Shown piece by piece: positions 52,201 to 60,130 of a stretch of 64,000 nt of DNA (position 1 is the first letter of the stretch; every line of letters starts with the position of its first letter). Source of the stretch: Zonotrichia leucophrys gambelii (Eukaryota; Chordata; Aves; Passeriformes; Passerellidae); contig NC_088175.1 of the NCBI RefSeq assembly GCF_028769735.1, positions 3,720,001 to 3,784,000 on the forward strand, given 5' to 3'. The position numbers and the translations under genes were made by a program. The notes beneath the pieces are model-generated. The model saw only the letters and a program-made list of their open reading frames with translations, made no database searches and was not told where the DNA came from.

Positions 52201-52966
52201 CACAACATCCCTTTAACAAATAACAGAGATTGAGGTTAAGAGAAGGTAACTTCAGCAGCCACAGAGCCTCAGCCCAGAGCTTCTCCCAAACTACCGTTTC
52301 CTCCACTAATTGGCAGAGGACTGCCTTTCCATATTCATTTTGTGATTATGATTGAGAGCAAGCAATGGGACCAAATGTATGACTTGACTCATGAGTGAAG
52401 GTTAATTCCCCCATCAGTGCTTTCCTCTGGCTGCAAAGTGCAGGAACCCATCAGCCCAGTGCTACAAACAGGCACGTACGTCTCACCACATCACAGGGCA
52501 GCTTCTGCCAGTGAAGCACCTTCATCCTCAGTGTCGGTGTCTTCCTAGCCTGGGGCTGCTCCCCACAGCCACAGGCAGGATGGCTGCACCCAGGACTGCT
52601 GCATGGCTGAGGAGATGGCAGTGATGGGGCATTCATGCCAGGCGTGGAAACAGGGGGAAGAGGCACCTTGCCCCCAGGAGGGAGGGGTGGAGGTGGGGGC
52701 AGCTGTGGTGGCAGAGCTGGCATGACAGACTGTTCTGGGGAGGAAGAGGAATCTTTCTGGGTGGGTGATGTGCTCCCTGGAGAGTGCTCTGACTTCCTAG
52801 AAAAGCTCAGGTCTGCACTGGACTTCTTCTCTTCCAAGTCCATGTTAACCTGAGTGCACTTGTTCACCTTTGGAACAGATCTTCTAGGCACTGTTTTGGG
52901 GGGGTTTGAGCAGTGCATGCTTGATAGCAGGCTCTCCATGGTTTGCCCCGGTCCCATTTTCCTGCT
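37166..52966 (-). CDS. INF2: INF2-type formin (FH1-FH2), short form as readable; 12 exons
   Basis: Formins nucleate and processively elongate actin filaments; FH1 recruits profilin-actin and the dimeric FH2 works at the barbed end. Twelve exons join in phase. From the first ATG in the FH1 exon (52957) they give 542 aa: a Ser/Pro-rich leader, a small FH1 (80-117), a complete FH2 (from about 140) and a basic Lys-rich tail. FH2 hallmarks are [57 protein letters not shown] and LADYLCED. By eye the FH2 is about 55-60% identical to human INF2 from memory, and the leader [11 protein letters not shown] aligns with the post-DID KAHKSVQANLD of INF2. The neighbour ADSS1 agrees with INF2 synteny. No DID exons upstream and no WH2/DAD downstream were found, so a tandem INF2 paralogue is the alternative. 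The symbol is given with reservation. Confidence 0.8.
38799..38872. repeat. Tandem duplication, 2 x about 38 bp
   Basis: AAGAAATAAAGGAGGTGGATTC at 38799 recurs as AAGGAATAAAGGAGGTGAATTC at 38837, with similar following bases. It lies in the formin intron between exons k and l. Confidence 0.8.
39094..39129 (-). other. Candidate 36-nt in-frame cassette exon of the formin
   Basis: Between exons k and l. A good acceptor (catccctgcag) and a consensus donor (ATT|gtgagt) enclose exactly 12 codons, [12 protein letters not shown], in phase 0. Both neighbouring exons also break in phase 0, so it could be included or skipped. Human INF2 has no insert here as far as I recall. Confidence 0.35.
41503..41590. 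repeat. A/C-rich low-complexity tract
   Basis: A C-run followed by an A-run, then CCAAAACAAACAAAGCAACT-type sequence with almost no T or G. Confidence 0.8.
41776..41940 (-). CDS. INF2: Formin exon k: end of FH2 (residues 449-503)
   Basis: 165 nt, phase 0 at both ends, encoding [33 protein letters not shown] and [26 protein letters not shown] and SLEDxFxTMK are INF2-type. Acceptor tctcag, donor ACAG|gtagtt. Confidence 0.94.
42634..42754 (-). CDS. INF2: Formin exon j (residues 408-448)
   Basis: 121 nt encoding [32 protein letters not shown] and IQHGKSVQ, a helical FH2 segment. Donor CAA|gtaggt is chosen because exon k starts in phase 0; an alternative GT four bases on would break phase. Confidence 0.88.
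44043..44150 (-). mobile_element. CR1 LINE 3' fragment, reverse orientation
   Basis: GTCCAACTCCTGGCCCTGCA followed by CAGGACCATCCCCAAGAGTC, the reverse of a CR1 3'-end segment. Diverged and truncated; within the formin gene. Confidence 0.75.
44486..44556 (-). CDS. INF2: Formin exon i (residues 385-408)
   Basis: 71 nt encoding [18 protein letters not shown] and then [15 protein letters not shown] is shared with INF2. Acceptor attttag, donor GTGGG|gtagga. Too short for an ORF scan. Confidence 0.92.
45151..45258 (-). CDS. INF2: Formin exon h (residues 349-384)
   Basis: 108 nt, phase 0 at both ends, encoding [27 protein letters not shown] and ITLLHHILE. It is the best conserved exon, with about 28 of 36 positions shared with human INF2 by eye. 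Confidence 0.95.
45359..45429 (-). CDS. INF2: Formin exon g (residues 325-348)
   Basis: 71 nt encoding [17 protein letters not shown] and GNFLNY, the core FH2 signature helix. Acceptor ttttttag, donor CTAT|gtaagt. Confidence 0.93.
46415..46841 (+). mobile_element. Two adjacent CR1 3' ends
   Basis: The first module (to about 46697) runs through GGTGAGGTTCAGGTTGGACA and GGCAGTGGAACGAACTGCCC to a TCCAATCTAAATGATTCTGTG end. The second (46699-46841) repeats GGAAGTGTTCAAGGCCAGG and ends ATTCTGTGATTCTCTGATG. The repeat of the same domain shows two insertions or a duplication. Confidence 0.85.
47078..47178 (-). CDS. INF2: Formin exon f (residues 291-325)
   Basis: 101 nt encoding [18 protein letters not shown] and then [26 protein letters not shown] is the INF2 spelling. 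Acceptor tttttag, donor GAAA|gtaagt. Confidence 0.92.
48232..48317 (-). CDS. INF2: Formin exon e (residues 263-291)
   Basis: 86 nt encoding [18 protein letters not shown] and then [10 protein letters not shown]. The AD-FYL-LL pattern matches the INF2 FH2. Acceptor tgttag, donor CCAG|gtaagc. Confidence 0.9.
48958..49060 (-). CDS. INF2: Formin exon d (residues 228-262)
   Basis: 103 nt encoding [18 protein letters not shown] and then [16 protein letters not shown]. Human INF2 has the same order ([17 protein letters not shown]). Acceptor cttgcag, donor GAG|gtatct. Confidence 0.93.
50440..50501 (-). CDS. INF2: Formin exon c (residues 208-228)
   Basis: 62 nt encoding [20 protein letters not shown]. 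The Ile in SIFLKQF corresponds to the conserved FH2 isoleucine needed for actin assembly in other formins. Acceptor tttacag, donor AGTG|gtaaga. Confidence 0.92.
50972..51114 (-). CDS. INF2: Formin exon b: FH2 lasso/linker region (residues 160-207)
   Basis: 143 nt encoding [34 protein letters not shown] and a Lys-rich end. It matches INF2 at the SxWA, VEPD and LFSxP positions; this is the least conserved part of the FH2. Acceptor cttccag, donor GAG|gtattt. Confidence 0.85.
52150..52285 (+). mobile_element. MIR-type SINE remnant
   Basis: TCACAACATCCCTTTAACAA ... TTGAGGTTAAGAGAAGGTAA ... CACAGAGCCTCAGCCCAGAG follows the order of the MIR core SINE. Very diverged. It lies just downstream of formin exon a. 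Confidence 0.6.
52480..52966 (-). CDS. INF2: Formin exon a: leader, FH1, start of FH2
   Basis: 487 nt, acceptor tcttgcag at 52968-52967, open from its first base (SRKM...), donor GAGAC|gtacgt. The first ATG is at 52957. It encodes the leader aligning with post-DID INF2, the proline run [15 protein letters not shown] (82-96), a Cys/His cluster (119-131) and the FH2 start [19 protein letters not shown]. Because the frame is open to the acceptor, coding could continue from a further upstream exon. Confidence 0.88.
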
Positions 52967-53248
52967 CTGCAAGACAACAAGCAGGTGCATGGATTAGCAA
53001 AGCTCCTCATGACTGCTCTCTACTTGTAATTCCTACAGAGACACAGAAATAACAGTGGCCTTCGCATTAAGGTAAGCAACAGGAATATTTCTAACTGCTT
53101 TACAAGTGATAGTTCATAGCAGCTTCAGGAGCAAGACAGTCCTTCTGGCCATAAGGTTCATTTTTGACTTCTCTTGATCCTTCTACATTCTTGTTGTAAT
53201 GCATAAAAAAAAAAGAGAGCAAATGCTATGAGCATAGCAAAGCCTTAC

Positions 53249-53335
53249 CTGTTTTTTTTCCCCCTGTTGACAGCTGTTTGGTGGGATGAATGAAGGGCTG
53301 AAGAGATGCCTCCTGGAGAACTTAGTACAGTTGTT
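53249..53335 (-). other. Candidate exon upstream of the formin FH1 exon
   Basis: A strong donor AACAG|gtaagg at 53249 lies 283 bp before exon a. A possible acceptor (cctctatag) would give 87 nt, open and in phase with exon a but with no ATG. It does not resemble the INF2 DID. It is best read as a noncoding or short 5' exon. Confidence 0.3.
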
Positions 53336-56004
53336 CTATAGAGGGGACATCTCAAACAGCAGGGACACAGTCAACCCTGCAAAACCACGTTGCCACAATT
53401 TACCTTGAGCGCAGGAGGGTGCAGGGCATTTAATGAGAAACTCTCAAAAGAGCCTAATAAAGTAAACAAGGTACAGCTGAGGAGGAGGAGGATTCAGGTT
53501 GAGCTGCTTAGGTACTTGTGACTACACATGGAAATTACTTGTAAGCATTTCAGTAAATAAGATTACCTTTCCTATTTTGCCCTTAAACCAAATTTTGTTC
53601 TAGGGAAAATCTTTATCTTTAGACTATACAGTTTCTCTCAGAGCTTCTTGGAAAAGACTGCAAAGTCCCTATCTTGTATGTATGCCCAGTTTTTATCATG
53701 GAGACAGTCCTACATAATTTAATAAAGATTTTGCTGGCTCAGGACTTTGCTTTGTTTGCTTGACTGAGCAAACCTTTGCAAACAATTGCATTTCTTGTGG
53801 ATGAGCAATGTCCTGGGACACTTAATCTCAGCAGCTGGAGCTGCTGTGTGATTTCTCTCTTTACAACCTCTACCATGACCATCAAAAATGGCAGGAGCAG
53901 CACGTGCTAAAAGGGGAGCAAAATATCAGTGCTGCAGAAATGACACAGTAGGTGCAGCATTTTTAGGGACTGTATGTGGGCAGAAACAAAGCCCCCTGTC
54001 ATCACATTCTTGAGGAAAACACACATTAATAGCATCAGCAGTTCTAACTAGGTGGGGACTTTCATTTCCAGTGCAGCACAAGAGATTTTTTTGGTACATA
54101 CACCACATTTATGTTCTCAAAGAGCTAGGTTAATATCCATGAATGATGATATATTATGATCTATCATAATACTTATGAACCATTTTCCTCCTGACACAGC
54201 AATTTGGGGCAGTTACTAACACAGAAAAAAACTCATTAAGGGAGCTGCATTAAAACCTGCAATTGATGGATCTCTAGTCCACAGTATACCTGTAAAGCAT
54301 CTCCTATAATTTGGAACAGTTTATCTTTGAAACCTAGCAGCTCATAGTGATGACAGTCTCAGCTCCTACAGTCCCAGTAAAATTGTGAACCAATGCATCT
54401 AAGGCAAAAGAAAGCAATAAAATTTTGATATATTTTTTTCAATCTTAATTTAGTAAGAATAGCTTACATTAGAAACATTAAATGTTAAATCAGCCAGTAA
54501 ATAACATTTGATTTACCTACTAAATGGTACCAGTTAAAATAACTAAGTCAAAGGCCTGTAATAGAAAATTAATATTAACCACATTTGCAGTTTACTTGAA
54601 TTAATTTGTTGTTGGTTTCCATATTTCTTTTTGCACAAATAAGCAGTTTCCCCAAAGGTAAATCAGGCTTACATTTAATTTAAGTAAACAACTTAATGTA
54701 TACCCTTTAGGACTTCACAATCTTTGTGGTAAACTTGTACATATGTGTGTAATTACCCTAACAGGACAAGTGAAGGATTCAGCCCTATGAAAAAGCCTAA
54801 TGAGAAATGGGAAAGCCTAATGAGAAATAAGCCAATTTTTGCTAGAAGTATTAGGAGTAAAATGAGCTGATTAAAAAAAAAAACTTATTAGAAATGCTCA
54901 TGTTAAAATTCTGCTGCTTGTTTATTTTAATTAAGCTATAGGGAGAATCAGCAAGACTATTAATTAGGAAGCTCTTTTTCTTTTAATCAGAGTGCTCATC
55001 TAAATTGCTACAGGCTTTGTGTAAAGAAAAGTCTTATTTTTAAAAATCCTACTAACAAGTAGTACTGTACAAGAAATGGCTAATATGCTTTGAATGATAA
55101 ATAGGCTTATAATAATGTATCTCCAAAGATTATACTTTAGAGACTATGTAAAAAACCCCATGCTTTAAAAGGATTAAAGCTTTGGTTTAACTTCAAGGCA
55201 GCTGTAACTTACATTGCTGATAATGTTCAAATGAGCTTGTGGGTATGTATTAAAAAGAAATCTCTGTGTGAAATTTCCCCTTGGAAAGTGCAGCCTCCCC
55301 TTGCTGGTGGACTGCATACATAAATAAACACACATCTCAGTGCAGCCAGACCAGCACTTGCACTGGCACCACTTAGCCAGGACAGGGGACAGAGATGGAC
55401 TCAATACATCAGCCCAATTGTCATGATCCTGTCTAATCAGTTAACTTGCAATTAACTGTGAAGCTATTTTCAGTGCTCTACTACTCCACCTTTTGTTTTA
55501 CGGGGAAAGCTGATGATGCTTGAGGACCACAACAGTACAGGCTTTCCTTTCCACTTCTTTATCTGACTATTAACATGCTAAAAGTAGGCACACATCTCAT
55601 TAGCCTTGAAAGATAAACTGTATTTTGAAAACATAGGGTTTAGAATTTTAAGTCAGATTAAAAAAATATCTTAACTCTGTAATTTGGGTCATGTAAGCAC
55701 TCCCAATTTTTCACTCCTTGTGTTGTTAATGGACCGGTATGGGGCTACCTTGTTTTGTAAAACCTGATTTTCTTTGTAACGGGAATTTCATTCATTGGTC
55801 ACTATTATACTACAAGCAGAGGTGTCAATGAAGAAACCTGATATTTCCCCTTGAATACTATAAATACCTAAAAGGTTTCTCTTGAGGGGGAAGCTGTTTA
55901 AAAACTGTACCCCACACACGTTCAAGGTAACCACCAAAAGTGTCAGCACAGAGACAACACCTGCAGCATGAGATAGTTTTGAGGATATGAAGATGTATTC
56001 TTAC
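53336..56004. other. Upstream formin region, no coding exon recognised
   Basis: AT-rich DNA between the two candidate 5' exons. No INF2 DID-like exon was recognised on the minus strand. Confidence 0.5.
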
Positions 56005-56075
56005 CTAATGGCTGGAGTTGAGCAGCAGGAGGCACAACCCAATTGGGGCCGGGGTTAGTCACTTGTTTATGCAGA
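56005..56075 (-). promoter_or_regulatory. Candidate formin first exon and promoter
   Basis: A consensus donor CATTAG|gtaaga ends at 56005. About 60 bp upstream is a minus-strand GCATAAACA box at TATA-like distance, with CCAAT-type sequence between. It could be a noncoding first exon joining to the 53.25-kb or 52.97-kb exon. Low confidence without transcripts. Confidence 0.25.
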
Positions 56076-56554
56076 CAGCTGCTCCCTAACTAGAACAAAG
56101 CTGTTGTTCATTAGCTCCCAATGGGCTCTGCTTGCTCTGCTTTGGATTCAGGCACTGACTTGCATTAAGATGCTCCTGGTGTAATATTCCTCACTGTTGA
56201 CTTTGCAACTTGTGTAATTTATTAGTGATGATTATGATTCTTACAAGAATAAAAATAAGAAGCAGGAGAAAATAGAAATCTTAATCTTTTATTGCACAAG
56301 CAATCTTCTCACTGTAAGATTCACTCCTTTCCTTTCAGATAAATTCCTAGGGGTTTTCAAGTTATTTCTGCAACCTAGGGTCAGAGAGGCCTTTGGAGAA
56401 TAGTAATTCCTTGCATGTTCCCCTCTTCCTTTTGTTTTGATTCTAGTATGGCTGCAAACAGTAAAGAGAAAAAGGGAATTTTCCTTTTCTCATTGCTAAC
56501 AATATTTCTGTTGTGGTATTTTTCATCAATGTTTGTCAAAGTGTTTCAAATTAA

Positions 56555-56640
56555 GCCCTGACCCCCATTTTAGAGATGGGGAAACTGAGGCACAGGCTCT
56601 CTGCTTGCCCACAGCCTCCTGGGGAGCCAGTGGCAAAAAA
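56555..56640 (+). mobile_element. MIR SINE fragment
   Basis: CCCCCATTTTAGAGATGGGG and AAACTGAGGCACAGGCTC, then TGCCCACAGCC, match the conserved MIR core and 3' part. An ancient amniote repeat. Confidence 0.8.
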
Positions 56641-57754
56641 TGAGTAATGCTGAAATTTCATTTAAGTGCTCTGTCTGTCAAAACCCTCTTTAGTCTTTGC
56701 AGTCCACCTCTCACTATGATCCAGCTGCTGCTGTGCCTCCATTTGCTCTTATCAAAAAGCTGGAAGCTGTTGGAAACCGGAAGCAGTTGGAAAAAGTTGG
56801 AAACAAAGTGAAAGCGTTCACTTTTCCCTCTGTAACTGCCCCTGCTGCTGGCAGGAATGTGGCTGTGAAGTATGTGTGCTCAAAGCCTGTGGACTCTGCC
56901 CAGGGATGGAGTTAATGGAAAACTCCTCTCAGGGAGCTGGCTCCACTTTTTGGCAGCTGGAGGTAAGGCAGGAGCCCTGGGATGCGCTGCACAAGGAGCC
57001 TGGGCCAGCAGCAGCAGCTGTGGGTGGCAGATGTTGGGAGGCACTGCTGCTAAGATAATTTTGCTGGTCTCTGGGCCCTGCAGCAGTGATGGGGCCCTCC
57101 AAGGAACTATGGAAAGGCATCTGTAGAGTATGGGGACAGACTCTGAGAAGCAGAAGGCTGGGAGAAGATGTGTTATAGGATCAGCAGAAGAATTTGTAGA
57201 GAATCGGGATGAAGTCTTCAAAACTGAAAGAAATGTCAACAGTTACTTCAACTGGGCCTTGTACAGCTAAAGGGATTAAAGACAACACATAATAGCTTTA
57301 ATCTTTGGATATTTGCTAGGTTTGAGATAGGTCATGGTTTGAAGAGATTGCTGTGTTTTCTCATTTGATCTACATGTAGCTATGCTGTGGTTTGCACCCA
57401 GAGCTGGGCAGGCAGCTGTGTCACAGAACACACCGTATGGAGATCAGGGTCTCTTCTCTGTCCTCTAGACCTCTAGCAAGGTAGAGCAGTTGAAAATATT
57501 TGGAGGGAGAAAATCTCCTTCTTGTGTTGTTGTCTCTCCAATTCAGGAGGTTTTAGAAAAACAAACCATTGTCTGTGATTCAGGATGGGTTTGTAGACTG
57601 TTGGTATGGTGAATGCAGTCACTACCCCTGGGGCATGTTCTTCTGTGTATAACACTGGTTCACCAAAGAGGATTAACACACACATCTGAAAGTGTTTCTG
57701 GATTCTTATTACTCCTAACTTTTCTACTTCTATCTGCTTCTTGCTGAACTGAGA

Positions 57755-57815
57755 ATCATAAAAACATTGTTTGGAAAGGACCCTGGAAGTGGTTTTGTCC
57801 AAGCTCCCTTTCAGA
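57755..57815 (-). mobile_element. Diverged CR1 3' tail, reverse orientation
   Basis: AATCATAAAAACATTGTTTGG, then AAAGGACCCTGGAAG and GTCCAAGCTCCC, resemble the reverse CR1 end (AGAATCATAGAATGGTTTGG...). Confidence 0.55.
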
Positions 57816-59317
57816 GGATCTTCATCGCTGCTGTGGTTTTGTCTGAGCTGTGAAAATCTGAACAAATGCAGGTACAAAACATGGCAGAGTGTGTAGAAAA
57901 ACCTGTTGATCTGAAAGGATGAGTCCTGGGAACTGTGGGCTGCTGAGGTTTCATTTAGATTACAAAATCAAGTTGTGGGTTTCAAAGGATTACAGGACCC
58001 GATTTCATAGACCTGTTACCCTTTTTGCTTGTGCTGATTCTGCTTCTCTTTCTTCACATATTCTGACTGATGGATTTGGTCATTAATTGTCACTAATTCA
58101 TGACTAAACTTACAGCAGATTATGCCGTATGAAGGCACATAAGTGCCAGACAAACACATCAGGTTCTGCATGCCCTGAGCAGGGCAAACCAACCATGACC
58201 ATAATAATGCAGGTGTCATCAGCAAAGACTGCTGATCTTAGAAAAAACCCACTTTGACAGGCTTGGGAGTGTATCTAAACTGACTTGATAGGAGCTGACT
58301 GCCACAGGGTGATTCTTGTCTTCTGACTTTGAGTAATGCAAGCTGAGCCTGCCTAAAATCTCCATTAGGGAAGCACAGGGCTCCTGCTAATTCCTGCAGA
58401 CACCTGGCTCTGTGTGGATTGTCACACACAGCTCTTGCACGAGTTGTTTATGCTGCAGCAAAGAGAGCATTAGAGAGTTCCTAATGTGAATTAAGTGCTA
58501 GCACAGCGTGGATGAAGGGGTGAGTTACTCACAGAGCTGACTGAATATGCTGATTAACTTGCAGTGATCAAATTCTCCCCTGGTATTTAAGGTCTAGTAC
58601 CTGCTCTGTACTAAGGAATTGGAAACATTTTTTTTTACTATGGGCCTCATTTCTGTTGCAAATCCTGCAAATCATGTGGTTATTTTGTAAGATTGACATC
58701 ATGCAGTAATTGCAAACATCTCGAGTGGTCCTGTCACTATCATTGCCCCATTTTTAACCCTCTGTAGTCACACTTCTAGTAATGGGAAAGCTGTTTATCA
58801 TATCCTGCCCAGTTTTGATTGTGAGGTGACCAAACAAAATGTGGTTTCTGAGGGAGCTGGTTCAAGACTGTATTTGCTTTCAGCCACATTGACATGGGGA
58901 CATAACCCAATGTCTAACATGTTCACCTGGATTTCATGACAGAATGAGCCAGGGTTCCTACAGTGCTGATGTTCAGCATTGGTAGGCTTGCATGTTGTAC
59001 TTGTTTGATCAATGTGTACCAGAAATATGAAGCCATAGATCCAGGCTTTACATTTAGATGGAATGGAAAGTGGTTAATTTTCCTAAAACAGGCTTATGCA
59101 TTTTTTTTCTTTTATTTAAATTTATCCTGCCTCTTTCTAACTGGAACAGAAGGTATTTCTCAGCCCCCATGGCTGTATGGAATGTAGGAGAGGACCAAAT
59201 AATACAGCCAAGAGATCCAGGCACAGCTTTGAGATTTCAGCCATGCTCCAAGGAGAGTGCAAAGCTGTGTGGTGCTCATGAACTAGATATAGCTCCACTT
59301 ATATCTCTCCTTCTTTT

Positions 59318-59412
59318 CACAGAATCATTAACAATGGAGAGGGACTTCCAAGATCATCAGGTCCAACATTTGACCAAACACCTCTGTGCCAATTAAACCA
59401 CAGCCCTAAGTG
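59318..59412 (-). mobile_element. CR1 3' end, reverse orientation
   Basis: AGAATCATTAACAATGGAGA, then GACTTCCAAGATCATCAGGT and CCAACATTTGACC, with CACAGCCCTAAGTGTCACATC, as in reverse CR1 tails. Confidence 0.8.
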
Positions 59413-59639
59413 TCACATCAAGTAGTTTCTTGAACATTTATAGGGATGGTGAAATGTTGTGCAGAGAGAAAATTAGGAAGGCAGAAGTTCAGCTAGAATT
59501 CAATCTGGCCACTGCTGTTAAAGGTAATAAAAAGTGTTTTTGTAAATATACCCCCAACAAAAGAGGGACAAGGAAAACCTCCATCCTTTGTGGGATGTGG
59601 AGGGAAACATTATCACCACAGATGAAGAAAAGCTGCCTT

Positions 59640-59792
59640 CTTTGCCTCACTCTTTAACAGTAAGAATAATTATCCTCAGGGCAACCAGCCCCCTGAGCTG
59701 GCATTCAGGGACAGAGAGCAGAATAAGTCCACACAATCCAGGGGGACCAATCAGACTCACAAATCCACGGGGCTGGATGGGATTCACCCAAG
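59640..59792. mobile_element. Possible CR1 internal fragment
   Basis: The stretch around GGGGCTGGATGGGATTCACC resembles an internal CR1 segment. Short and without a usable reading frame. Confidence 0.4.
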
Positions 59793-60130
59793 TGTAGGGG
59801 GATAGAATGTAAGTGAATAAAGGTAGTATAGAAAGTAATCTTATCCCCTAAAGAGTTGCAGCTGAGCCAATTACTAAGGGTTAGGAGTAGGCCTGATTTT
59901 ACCAGGCCACACCTGTAGCCAATAAGAAGAGTGTTATAAAAGAGTGGATTGGTTGGCTGCTGTGAGGATGAGTCAGTGCCTAGAGGAGCTGCCTACCAGA
60001 AGTATCAAGGAGGTACAAAACTCTAGCAATGTGGAACCCTTGCAATGTAATGTAATAGAACTCTTGCACTATAAGACAACACACAAGGGTACTGAGGGAA
60101 CTGGAAGAGCAAAACAATTTCTAATTATTA
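59793..60130 (+). mobile_element. LTR-like block with promoter motifs
   Basis: Starts TGTAGGGGGATAGAATG and has CCAAT boxes at 59877-59881 and 59919-59923 and a TATAAAA at 59935-59941. This LTR-type layout resembles passerine endogenous retroviral LTRs from memory. The 3' border is uncertain and no viral gene was seen. Confidence 0.45.

Noticed and set aside
37166..52966. FHDC1 as the identity of the formin
   Set aside because: The FH2 wording ([27 protein letters not shown]) and the post-DID leader fit INF2 much better; FHDC1 has a distinct FH2 start and a different locus.
57473..57877. 134-aa minus-strand open frame as a DID exon
   Set aside because: No resemblance to the armadillo-like DID, and it overlaps a diverged CR1 tail.
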